Numbered from the stretch's first letter, positions 1 through 6,010 are shown. The stretch: 7,173 nucleotides of DNA from Polyangiaceae bacterium (GCA_025934595.1 JAICXU010000152.1:1-7173); one strand, 5' to 3'. The notes: a model not told the origin generated them from the letters alone. A program made the numbers and translations.

Positions 1-327
1 CCGATCGGCTTCGGCTGGTCGTGGGCCCACGTCGACAGCTCCAGCCAAGTCGTGCCGCTCTCCGATGGCAACGGCAGCTACTACGATTCGAGCTACGGCG
101 CGCGCGATTACACGTACTTCGGCGGACAGGCCGGCGTCGGTCTCGAGTTCCGCGCCGCGAAACACTTCGCGCTGAACTTCGACGTCCGCGGCTTCGTGCG
201 CGGCCGCGTCGATCACGATGCAAGCTCGCCGTACACGACCGACTACGAGTTCACGAGCTCGGACGGTCGTCACACGAACACGAGCGGCGGCGCGATCATC
301 AACGCCGGCATGACGTTTTATTTCTAA
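1..327 (+). CDS. Outer-membrane beta-barrel protein, C-terminal part (5' end outside window)
   Basis: The frame is open from the first base to a TAA at 325-327 and gives 108 residues with no start codon that must be used, so the gene begins upstream. The visible part shows alternating polar and hydrophobic strands (for example GVGLEF, HFALNFDVRGFVRG) separated by Gly/Ser/Asp/Tyr-rich loops. It ends in MTFYF, with the terminal Phe and alternating aromatics typical of the BAM recognition signal of outer-membrane barrels. This fits the last few strands and one long extracellular loop (about residues 70-96) of a small OmpA/OmpW-like or porin-family barrel. The precise family and any ligand cannot be told from this fragment. 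lnt starts only 18 nt downstream on the same strand, so the two may be co-transcribed. Confidence 0.72.
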   Translation, partial: PIGFGWSWAHVDSSSQVVPLSDGNGSYYDSSYGARDYTYFGGQAGVGLEFRAAKHFALNFDVRGFVRGRVDHDASSPYTTDYEFTSSDGRHTNTSGGAIINAGMTFYF

Positions 328-345
328 GTCGAGTAGAACGACCTC

Positions 346-1884
346 GTGAAGGTCGACTGGCCGAAGCACCGCTGGAGCGCGTTCGCATTCAGCTCTGGCG
401 TCGTCTTCGCGCTCGATGCGCCTCCGGCCGATCTCGTTCCGGCTCTTTGGATGGGCATGATCGGGCTCGCCGTCGCGATCGCGAAACCCTCTGAAAATAA
501 GCCTCTTCGTGCGGTCCTATGGCGCGGGTTTTGGTTCGGCCTCGGCGCGAATCTCGTCATCTTTCGCTTCGTGCCCGCCGTCATTACTCGCTTCACGCCG
601 TTGCCGTGGGTCGTCGCGATCGTCGCGCTCCTTTTGCTCGCGGCCGCGCAGGGTCTGCGTTGGATCGCGACATGTGTATTCTACAAGCTTCTCGTCGACC
701 GCGGCGCGCCACGATGGGCGGCATTCCCGCTGGGTCTCTACGCGGGAACGTTCGTGCCGATGGTGTTTCCGTGGAACCCGGCCGGAGGCGCGACGCCGTG
801 GCCGGCGATGGTGCAGCTCGCGGACATCGTCGGAGAGCGTGGCGTGTCGGCGATCATGGCGCTCGCAGCCGCGCTCGTCGCGGAAGCGTGGCTCGTGCGC
901 GAAGAAAAACCTCGCGCGAGAAAGCTCGCCGCGATCGCAATCGCGATCCCAATCGCGACGGCGGCGATCGGCTGGATCCGCATTCGCGAGATCGATGCGC
1001 TCCGCGACGCGGCTCCGAAAGTGAACGTCGCGCTCTTGCAGCCTTCGGTCGGCGCAACGCTGCGTTGGGATCCGAGCGCGGCGGCGGGAATCTCCGCGGA
1101 GCTCGAGTCGCTCACGGAGACCGCAGAAAAGAAGGGCGCCGACCTCACCGTGTGGCACGAGGCCGCGTATCCGTACGTGCTGCCCCACACATCGCGAAGG
1201 GGCCCGCAAGGTCGCGCGTCGATCGTGGGAGGGCGCGTCCACGGCCCTGTGCTCACGGGCATCATCTTGCGGCAGGCCGATCACGACTCGACGAACTCCG
1301 CGATTCTCGTGCAACGCGACGATTCGTTCGGCGAGCCGTACGACAAGATGCATCTCCTGTGGTTCGGCGAGACGGTGCCGCTCGCGGACGTCTTCCCCTG
1401 GCTGCGGCATGCCTTCGCGCGCGCGTCGGGTCTGGCTCCCGGCGATCACGAGGTGCTGCTTTCCACCGGGAAAATCCACGCCGCCGTGCTCAATTGCTTC
1501 GAGGACATTCTTCCCGGCGCAGGCCGCGAAGCGATGAGCGTGCATCCGAATCTCATCGTGAACGTCACGAACGACGCGTGGTTTCATCCGAGCGAGGAGA
1601 GCGCGCTCCACATGCGGATGAGCGTCATGCGCGCCGTCGAAGAGCGGCGCGACATGGTGCGCGCCGTGAACTTCGGAACGACGACGTGGATCGATGCGGC
1701 CGGTCGCGTGCGCGGTCGTTACGATTCGTCGATCCCGGGCATGCTGATGACGGAGCCCGCGCTCATCGACGCGCCGCTCACGTTTTTCGGCCGCTTCGGC
1801 GAGTGGCCTTGGGTAGCCATCGCCCCCATTTTTGCCTGGATTTCGACGCGCAAGAAATCGCGCGCGGCGCCGGTGCCCGCTTAA
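346..1884 (+). CDS. lnt: Apolipoprotein N-acyltransferase
   Basis: Lnt transfers an acyl chain from phospholipid to the N-terminal cysteine of lipoproteins, the last maturation step, at the periplasmic face of the inner membrane. The 512-residue length is normal for Lnt. The first ~210 residues hold several hydrophobic segments (about 10-24, 33-47, 62-80, 88-105, 166-183, 194-210), followed by a nitrilase-fold domain (about 225-475) and a last membrane helix near 487-500. The catalytic triad is visible: E272 in WHEAAYP, K334 in YDKMHLLWFGE, and C384 in NCFED. E342 and E386 match further residues important in E. coli Lnt, but the residue after the cysteine is Phe (F385) instead of the usual Tyr. 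The NDAWF motif lies at 409-413. In-frame stops at 325 and 334 force initiation at or after GTG 346, and the Shine-Dalgarno sequence is weak. It may share a transcript with the barrel gene upstream. Confidence 0.93.
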   Translation: MKVDWPKHRWSAFAFSSGVVFALDAPPADLVPALWMGMIGLAVAIAKPSENKPLRAVLWRGFWFGLGANLVIFRFVPAVITRFTPLPWVVAIVALLLLAAAQGLRWIATCVFYKLLVDRGAPRWAAFPLGLYAGTFVPMVFPWNPAGGATPWPAMVQLADIVGERGVSAIMALAAALVAEAWLVREEKPRARKLAAIAIAIPIATAAIGWIRIREIDALRDAAPKVNVALLQPSVGATLRWDPSAAAGISAELESLTETAEKKGADLTVWHEAAYPYVLPHTSRRGPQGRASIVGGRVHGPVLTGIILRQADHDSTNSAILVQRDDSFGEPYDKMHLLWFGETVPLADVFPWLRHAFARASGLAPGDHEVLLSTGKIHAAVLNCFEDILPGAGREAMSVHPNLIVNVTNDAWFHPSEESALHMRMSVMRAVEERRDMVRAVNFGTTTWIDAAGRVRGRYDSSIPGMLMTEPALIDAPLTFFGRFGEWPWVAIAPIFAWISTRKKSRAAPVPA

Positions 1885-1885
1885 A

Positions 1886-1923
1886 CGCGAAAGCGCCCGC
1901 CTCCAAAAAGGCGAGCGCTCGCG
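1886..1923. terminator. Hairpin between convergent lnt and HU genes, probable bidirectional terminator
   Basis: A 10-bp inverted repeat (1892-1901 with 1910-1919, loop of 8 nt) is extended by an outer CGCG/CGCG pair (1886-1889 and 1920-1923) across a 2-nt bulge. The stem's single mismatch is C-A in plus-strand RNA but becomes a G-U wobble in minus-strand RNA. The minus-strand copy is also followed by a short, interrupted U-rich stretch, so it fits better as the HU terminator. It begins 1 nt after the lnt stop and ends 30 nt past the HU stop. No clean U tract follows on the plus strand. Confidence 0.55.
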
Positions 1924-1953
1924 ACGAGCAAGAAAGCTAAAAGGAAAACGAGC

Positions 1954-2265
1954 TTACTGGATGAGATCCTTGAGCGCCTTGAGGGCGGTCGCGCGGATCT
2001 TCTTCGAAGCCGGCTTGCCTTTGATCGTGATCGGCTGCTTGGTGAAGGGGTTGATGCCGGGGCGATCTTTCGTCGCCGGCTTCTTGACCGCCTTCAGCTT
2101 GAGCAAGCCGGGGATCACGAACTCGCCCGGGCCACGTGAGCCGAGCTGCTTCTTGATGAGCTCCGTGAGACCGTCAAACACGCGATTGACGCTCTTCTTG
2201 TCGAGCTCCGTGAACTCTGAAATCTCCGTAATCACTTGCGCCTTCGTCATCCGCTTTCCAGACAT
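1954..2265 (-). CDS. HU/IHF-family histone-like DNA-binding protein
   Basis: This is a 103-residue nucleoid protein of the HU/IHF fold, which binds DNA as a dimer, bends it and compacts the chromosome. Residues 6-42 form the N-terminal helical dimerisation part (MTKAQVITEISE to LIKKQL). Residues 46-60 are the first beta strands. The DNA-binding arm follows, with the conserved NP at 72-73, where the proline of HU proteins intercalates into DNA. The usual GRNP reads RPGINP here, a small variation. The C-terminal segment (82-103) is Lys-rich and helical. The protein is slightly longer than the ~90 residues of E. coli HU because of extra residues at the start and near the arm. ATG 2265 is preferred over the internal Met6 because a strong GGAGG lies 8 nt upstream. 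The gene converges on lnt and has a long structured upstream region. Confidence 0.93.
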   Translation of the reverse strand: MSGKRMTKAQVITEISEFTELDKKSVNRVFDGLTELIKKQLGSRGPGEFVIPGLLKLKAVKKPATKDRPGINPFTKQPITIKGKPASKKIRATALKALKDLIQ

Positions 2266-2273
2266 TTGCGCTT

Positions 2274-2278
2274 CCTCC
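2274..2278 (-). promoter_or_regulatory. Ribosome binding site of the HU gene
   Basis: On the minus strand GGAGG lies 8 nt before the ATG at 2265. It is among the clearest Shine-Dalgarno sequences in the window and fixes the HU start at Met1 and not Met6. It fits high expression of a nucleoid protein. Confidence 0.8.
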
Positions 2279-2300
2279 CGTCGAATGAATCGACAATCTA

Positions 2301-2319
2301 GAACAATTTTCTATTGCTC
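2301..2319. repeat. Short inverted repeat in the HU upstream region, possible operator
   Basis: Arms at 2301-2307 (GAACAAT) and 2313-2319 (ATTGCTC) are complementary at 6 of 7 positions around a 5-nt spacer. They lie 36-54 nt upstream of the HU start in an AT-rich patch, where a promoter or operator would be expected. A TTGAAA-like -35 element occurs nearby on the minus strand (about 2335-2340), but no convincing -10 is correctly spaced from it. The operator reading is inference. Confidence 0.25.
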
Positions 2320-2340
2320 CAGTTCGGCCTCGGTTTTCAA

Positions 2341-2394
2341 TTTCACGTTTGGCGGCCTGAGCCGCTGCTGCGTGAAACCCCGGAATTACCCGGG
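2341..2394 (-). promoter_or_regulatory. Two adjacent hairpins in the probable HU leader or promoter region
   Basis: A perfect 7-bp inverted repeat, TTTCACG (2341-2347) and CGTGAAA (2371-2377), encloses a second perfect one: GCGGC (2352-2356) and GCCGC (2361-2365) around a 4-nt loop. Together they form a nested stem with one internal loop. Directly beside it CCCGG (2379-2383) and CCGGG (2390-2394) form another 5-bp stem. No T tract follows on either strand, so this does not look like an intrinsic terminator. It lies 76-129 nt upstream of the HU start and reads as a structured 5' leader, an operator for a dimeric regulator, or a small RNA. Which of these is undetermined. Confidence 0.35.
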
Positions 2395-2488
2395 CGAAAC
2401 GATGGGTAGCATCCGCGTTCCATGTTGTGCAAGCAGAAAAATAGGCAATTTACCGATTTTATTTCGAGCCGAGCTAGCGGGACCCCGG

Positions 2489-2507
2489 AAAAAGCCCTGG
2501 CACAGGG
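2489..2507 (-). terminator. Candidate intrinsic terminator after ybeY
   Basis: Read on the minus strand, a perfect 5-bp stem CCCTG/CAGGG with a 3-nt loop is followed by C and then TTTTT (2493-2489). It lies about 65 nt past the ybeY stop. The stem is short, but other GC-rich inverted repeats just before it (2511-2547) could help. It would separate ybeY transcripts from the HU gene downstream on the same strand. Confidence 0.45.
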
Positions 2508-2532
2508 GGGCGGTAGACCCCGCCACGCCATG

Positions 2533-2547
2533 CCGTGCCACGCACGG
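2533..2547. repeat. Perfect 6-bp inverted repeat downstream of ybeY
   Basis: CCGTGC (2533-2538) and GCACGG (2542-2547) are perfectly complementary around a 3-nt loop, 24 nt past the ybeY stop. With GGCGG/CCGCC around 2509-2524 and the stem at 2495-2507 they make a run of small GC-rich hairpins in the ybeY 3' untranslated region. This could block 3' exonucleases or aid termination. No coding is seen here. Confidence 0.35.
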
Positions 2548-2571
2548 AAGGCCAATCCTTGATGTGAAACA

Positions 2572-3069
2572 TTATGTTTGGGCTCGCCTCTTTGTGGCTT
2601 TGACCGAAGAGGACCCGCGACTCGCCTTCGCTGCTGCCGTACAGAGGCGGCGCGTCTCTTTGCGCATCGCGCGGTCCTTCGCGTCGGTGTCGTGATCCCA
2701 GCCGAGAAGATGCAAGATGCCGTGGGCCATCAACATCGTGACCTCGTCGAGCAGCGGCACGTCTCTCTCGACCGCCTGCCGCGCCGCCGTCGCGACGCTG
2801 ATGATCACGTCCCCCAAAAGCCGCGAGAGTCCCGCGTGAGAAATCGAGCCAAATTCCCCTTCATTCATGGCAAATGCCAAGACGTCGGTTGGTCGATCTT
2901 TCTTTCGATAAATCTTGTTTAACTTATGTATTTGTTTGTCGCCCGTTAGGACGATTGATAGCTCTGCCTTCTTCAATTGAAGGGCGGAAAGCATTCGCTC
3001 TGCTCGCGCGCGAATCTCGGTAGGTGAAAGGAGCCTGGAGCGCTGCTCGACGGCGAGATGCACGGGCAT
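2572..3069 (-). CDS. ybeY: Endoribonuclease YbeY (rRNA maturation factor)
   Basis: YbeY is a single-domain metalloenzyme involved in 16S rRNA 3'-end maturation and ribosome quality control. From ATG 3069 the protein has 165 residues, close to the family norm. The zinc site is complete: H116-G-I-L-H120-L-L-G-W-D-H126, the family's HGxLHLxGxDH motif with Trp for the usual Tyr. R59 in DRPTDVLAF and the GDVIIS strand (86-91) are also family hallmarks. The last ~20 residues are Lys/Arg/Ser-rich and probably disordered. The open frame extends upstream to 3426, but that stretch is antisense to the glycosyltransferase and lacks YbeY similarity. ATG 3105 is a possible alternative start that would add 12 residues. 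No phoH, ybeX or hemolysin-like neighbour is present, although ybeY often sits beside them. Its promoter must lie in the divergent gap or inside the glycosyltransferase start. Confidence 0.92.
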   Translation of the reverse strand: MPVHLAVEQRSRLLSPTEIRARAERMLSALQLKKAELSIVLTGDKQIHKLNKIYRKKDRPTDVLAFAMNEGEFGSISHAGLSRLLGDVIISVATAARQAVERDVPLLDEVTMLMAHGILHLLGWDHDTDAKDRAMRKETRRLCTAAAKASRGSSSVKATKRRAQT

Positions 3070-3086
3070 GGTCGGGACCTGGCTCC

Positions 3087-3116
3087 GTGCTATCTCTTGG
3101 CGCATGACGCGGTCAA
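3087..3116 (-). promoter_or_regulatory. Weak candidate promoter for ybeY
   Basis: On the minus strand TTGACC (3116-3111, five of six matches to the -35 consensus) is followed after 18 nt by TAGCAC (3092-3087, three of six matches to the -10). Transcription would start about 10-12 nt before the ybeY ATG. The -35 box covers the proposed glycosyltransferase start codon on the other strand. The poor -10 keeps confidence low. Confidence 0.25.
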
Positions 3117-3895
3117 TGGCCGGAAGTCGGTCAGGACGCGCACACGCCTGTGCGCGATCGAATCCGGGTGGTGCGTGCTTCGTCATCCCCGCCTTCGACG
3201 CCGAGCACGCGCTCGCCGGCGTCCTCGACGAGCTCGCCGCGGAGCTCCACGAATTCGATCGCGACCGCTTCATCGTCGTCGACGACGGCTCGAAAGATCG
3301 CACCGCCGCGATCGCGGAAGCGCACGACGTCATCGTGTTGAAACACGACAAAAATAGGGGAAAAGGCGCGGCGATCTTCACCGGGCTCGTCGAGGCCGAG
3401 CGTCGCGGATTCTCGTCGATGGTCATCGTCGATGCCGACGGTCAACATCCCGCGTCGTCCGCGCGCGCCGTGCTCGAAGCCGGTGACGACGGCGATCTCG
3501 TCCTCGGCATCCGTGATCTTTTGCGCGACGGTGCGCCGAAGATGAATCGCATGTCGAACGGCATTTCGAATTTTTTCATCTCGTACTTCGGCGGACGAAA
3601 GCTCGGCGACACGCAGTGCGGTCTGCGCCGCTACCCCGTTCGCGAAACGCTGGCGCTCGGTGCCCACGCGCACGGCTATGCATTCGAGGCGGAGGTCTTG
3701 CTGCTCGCGATGGCGCACAAGCTCCCCATTTTGGAAGTGCCGATCGCGGTGCGGTATCCGCCCGAAGAAGAGCGCGTGACGCACTTCGATTCGGTAAAAG
3801 ACCCGGCGCGCATCGTCGCTGTCGTCGTTCGCACGCTCTGGTCGCTCCGGACGAGCGGCACGGAATCGAGCGCCAGCCGAACGGCGAGTGAGTGA
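3116..3895 (+). CDS. Family 2 glycosyltransferase, dolichol/polyprenyl-phosphate sugar transferase type
   Basis: This is a 259-residue cytoplasmic GT-A fold enzyme that should transfer a sugar from a nucleotide donor, most likely to a polyprenyl phosphate by resemblance to Dpm1-like proteins. The domain opens with FVIPAFDAE (22-30), followed by VVDDGSKDRT (54-63) for nucleotide binding, KNRGKGAA (79-86), the metal-binding DADGQH (106-111), DTQCGLRRY (165-173) and the acceptor-side segment RVTHFDSVKDPARI (220-233). No C-terminal membrane helices are present, unlike GtrB-type members. Sugar and acceptor are unknown. The start is uncertain: ATG 3116 and ATG 3104 are both plausible, while ATG 3068 would overlap the divergent ybeY start; none has a clear Shine-Dalgarno sequence. 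The C-terminus runs directly into the acyltransferase gene, with a 7-nt gap or an 8-nt overlap depending on that start, so the two are probably co-translated. Confidence 0.87.
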   Translation: MAGSRSGRAHACARSNPGGACFVIPAFDAEHALAGVLDELAAELHEFDRDRFIVVDDGSKDRTAAIAEAHDVIVLKHDKNRGKGAAIFTGLVEAERRGFSSMVIVDADGQHPASSARAVLEAGDDGDLVLGIRDLLRDGAPKMNRMSNGISNFFISYFGGRKLGDTQCGLRRYPVRETLALGAHAHGYAFEAEVLLLAMAHKLPILEVPIAVRYPPEEERVTHFDSVKDPARIVAVVVRTLWSLRTSGTESSASRTASE

Positions 3896-3902
3896 CTTCG
3901 TC

Positions 3903-5363
3903 ATGGCCGCCTCGATCGCGAAGCGTCACAAGAAAAAAATAATCGCGCTTGCTTTGGTCGTCTTTTCCGTGGCGGGTGCGCACGTCTTTGCCGTCGTGAG
4001 CTCGCGCATGACTCCGCCGTCGATCGTCCTGCCTCCGGCGGCCAAACCCGCAGAAAATGCAGGGATTCAGCGATTGGGTGCAAGCTACACGCAAGTCGTC
4101 GACGGCGTGCGAGAGGTCTATTTGAAGGGCACGCCCGAGGAGGTCGGCGCCGCGCACGTCAGGCTTCTCCGCGATCACATGGTCCGCGACGAAGGCGCGG
4201 TCTGGTCGCAGTTCTCGTCGCTCGTTCCCTTCTCGCCCGCGCGTACGCTGATGACGGACGTGGGCCGCTATCGATATCGGCGCGTCGACACCGGGGTGCC
4301 GCTCGATCGCAAACGCGAGATCGCCGCGCAAGCGGAAGCCTTCCAGCCCGATCCTTTTTCGAATCACATGCCCACCTACGAACGAATGATTTTTCTGCAC
4401 TCGCTCTACGACATCGCGCTCTCCTTCGAGCACTCGCCGCTTCTCGGTTGCTCCGCGTTCGCGCTCGGTCCGTCACGCACGAGCGATGGTCATGCGCTCC
4501 TCGCGCGTGCGTTCGATTTCGAAGCGGGTGACACCTACGACACGGACAAAGCCGTCTTCTTCGTCGACGAGCCAGGCACGATTCCTTTCGCGAGCGTCGC
4601 ATGGCCGGGCCTCGTCGGCGTGCTCAGCGGAATGAATCGAGAGGGCGTGGCGATCGTCGTTCATGGAGGACGCGCCCGGTCGCCGCGTACCGAAGGAGAG
4701 CCGGTGGTTTTCACGCTTCGCGAGGTCCTCGAACGCGCCCATGACACCGAGGAAGCGGTGGCGATCTTGTCGTCGCAGAACGTGATGGTCTCGCACATCG
4801 TCTTCGTGGCGGATGCGGCGGGGCATTTCGCGATCGTCGAGCGGGCACCGGGAGAGGCTGCGTTCGTGCGCAAGAACATCGACGAATCGCGGGTGGCGCT
4901 CACGAACCACTTCGAAGGCCCGATGTCGGCCGATCCGAAAAATCAGGCCATCCGCGCGCACACGACGACGCTCGCGCGAAGAGCGAAGCTCGACGAGATG
5001 CTCGACGCCGTCGGCCTACACCAAGCCGACGTGCCGCGCGCCGTCTCCATGCTGCGCGACCACACGTGCGCGAAGAGCGTCGGCAGTTGCGAGCTCGGCG
5101 ATCGGCGTGCGATCGATCCTTTCATCGCCACCCACGGGATCGTCGCGGACACGACGGCGAAGGTTTTGTGGGTCAGCGCGGGCCCTCACCTGTCCGGAAA
5201 ATTCGTGGCGTTCTCTCTCGACAAGATTTTCGATCCTGCGCACGACCCTGCGAACGACTCGGACACCGCCGTCATCGCCGAAGATCCCGCGCTGCACGAC
5301 GGTCGCTACGACGAAGGCCGCAAGCGCGCGGGTGGTCCGAAATTCGGAGGCGACCAAAAATGA
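3903..5363 (+). CDS. Membrane-anchored C45-family Ntn acyltransferase/hydrolase (AAT/IAT-like)
   Basis: This protein resembles acyl-CoA:6-aminopenicillanic acid acyltransferase enzymes (peptidase family C45), N-terminal nucleophile proteins that cut themselves and then hydrolyse or form amide or ester bonds. From ATG 3903 it has 486 residues. A basic stretch (RHKKK, 8-12) and one hydrophobic helix (13-32) form a signal anchor or signal peptide, so the enzyme should face the periplasm. Self-cleavage is expected between Gly182 and Cys183 in LLGCSAF, giving a chain of ~304 residues. Supporting family marks are ARAFDF (201-206), a Gly-rich core (GLVGVLSGMNREGVAI, about 236-251) and TNHF (334-337). 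Only two other cysteines occur (389, 396), close together, fitting a periplasmic disulfide. GTG 3888 is an alternative start; ATG 3903 is preferred for codon type and a GAGTGA 7 nt upstream. The natural substrate is unknown. It ends in an ATGA overlap with the LolA-like gene. Confidence 0.85.
   Translation: MAASIAKRHKKKIIALALVVFSVAGAHVFAVVSSRMTPPSIVLPPAAKPAENAGIQRLGASYTQVVDGVREVYLKGTPEEVGAAHVRLLRDHMVRDEGAVWSQFSSLVPFSPARTLMTDVGRYRYRRVDTGVPLDRKREIAAQAEAFQPDPFSNHMPTYERMIFLHSLYDIALSFEHSPLLGCSAFALGPSRTSDGHALLARAFDFEAGDTYDTDKAVFFVDEPGTIPFASVAWPGLVGVLSGMNREGVAIVVHGGRARSPRTEGEPVVFTLREVLERAHDTEEAVAILSSQNVMVSHIVFVADAAGHFAIVERAPGEAAFVRKNIDESRVALTNHFEGPMSADPKNQAIRAHTTTLARRAKLDEMLDAVGLHQADVPRAVSMLRDHTCAKSVGSCELGDRRAIDPFIATHGIVADTTAKVLWVSAGPHLSGKFVAFSLDKIFDPAHDPANDSDTAVIAEDPALHDGRYDEGRKRAGGPKFGGDQK
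5345..5350 (+). promoter_or_regulatory. Ribosome binding site of the LolA-like gene inside the C45 gene
   Basis: CGGAGG lies 9 nt before ATG 5360, within the last codons of the upstream gene. Together with the ATGA stop/start overlap at 5360-5363 it sets the start of the LolA-like gene and points to translational coupling. Confidence 0.75.
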
Positions 5364-6010
5364 ATTTCTCGCGACGCCATTTCCTACGGGGAGCTGCAAC
5401 CGGCGCGATAGGGCTATTTTTCGTGGGCATTTCGCGATCGGCGCGCGCCGACGATCTCGAGACGACGCTCGCCGAAGTTCGCGTCGCCCGTGCCGGCCTC
5501 AAGACGCTGAAGGGCCCATTCACGCAAGAGCGCACGATCGGGCTCTTTGCCACGAAAGTGAAATCGACGGGCACGCTCACGATGGTTCGTCCGGACCGAT
5601 TGCGTTGGGAGCTCGCGCCTCCCGACGACGTCGTCTATTGGGTCGGTCCCGACGGCTTCGCGTACAAAAGCGCACGCGGCCAAGGTCGCATCCCATCCGC
5701 CGTCGGTCGTCTCGCGTCGGCGATGGAAGACGTTCGCCTCGTGCTCGGCGGCGATCTGGACAGCCTCCGCAGGCGCTACGACCTCGCGCTCGTCTCGAAG
5801 ACTCCCGACGAGGTGAGCTTCGCCGCGACGCCGAAGGCCAGTGCCGGCGAGCTCCACATGCAAAAGATTCTCTTTTCGCTCGGCAAAGATCGCGCGACGC
5901 CGACACGCGCGACGCTCGTCGAGACGGAGCGCGACAAAACCGAGATCGTGTTCGGCGCGATGCAGCGCGACATCGCCATCGATCCCGCGTACGTACGCGC
6001 GCCGTTCTGA
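5360..6010 (+). CDS. LolA-like outer-membrane lipoprotein (or lipid) carrier with Tat signal
   Basis: This is a 216-residue periplasmic carrier. LolA proteins shield the acyl chains of lipoproteins released by LolCDE and deliver them to the outer membrane; related members serve glycolipid or aryl-polyene clusters. The N-terminus carries SRRHFLR (4-10), a near-perfect twin-arginine motif, then a hydrophobic core (11-24) and an ARA cleavage site before Asp31, so export should be by Tat in the folded state. The mature part (~186 residues) matches LolA in length and order: FTQE (54-57), a GTLTMVRPDRLRWEL segment (71-85), PDDVVYW (88-94), and a long amphipathic region before the final strands. No lipobox is present, so it should be soluble. 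The start is set by the upstream ribosome binding site and the 4-nt overlap with the C45 gene. Cargo could be lipoproteins or a lipid made by the operon; the fold alone cannot tell. Confidence 0.83.
   Translation: MNFSRRHFLRGAATGAIGLFFVGISRSARADDLETTLAEVRVARAGLKTLKGPFTQERTIGLFATKVKSTGTLTMVRPDRLRWELAPPDDVVYWVGPDGFAYKSARGQGRIPSAVGRLASAMEDVRLVLGGDLDSLRRRYDLALVSKTPDEVSFAATPKASAGELHMQKILFSLGKDRATPTRATLVETERDKTEIVFGAMQRDIAIDPAYVRAPF

Noticed and set aside
517..1611. Long antisense frame (364 codons) across lnt
   Set aside because: The product is Arg/His/Glu-rich with no recognisable domain, and it lies opposite a gene with a complete Lnt catalytic triad. It is a shadow of high-GC codon use.
519..1940. 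Long plus-strand frame (473 codons) within lnt
   Set aside because: Extremely Arg-rich translation in a shifted frame of lnt, without family motifs; the lnt frame is clearly the coding one.
2441..2470. AT-rich stretch with a TAAAAT -10-like box on the minus strand
   Set aside because: No acceptable -35 box is found at 16-18 nt, and it would give a leader of nearly 190 nt for HU. It is possible but not supported enough to list as a promoter.
2343..2555. 70-codon minus-strand frame in the ybeY-HU gap
   Set aside because: TTG start without ribosome binding site, composition driven by short GC repeats, and it runs through the candidate terminator. No protein features are seen.
2567..2579. 13-nt palindrome AAACATTATGTTT over the ybeY stop codon
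   Set aside because: Perfect but short, partly coding, and with no T tract or neighbouring copies; likely chance in an AT-rich patch.
3070..3426. N-terminal extension of ybeY to 3426
   Set aside because: The added ~119 residues are low-complexity Ser/Ala/Arg and antisense to the glycosyltransferase nucleotide-binding region. YbeY proteins normally start near 3069.
3131..3904. Antisense frame across the glycosyltransferase
   Set aside because: Charged, motif-free translation opposite a gene with intact GT2 motifs.
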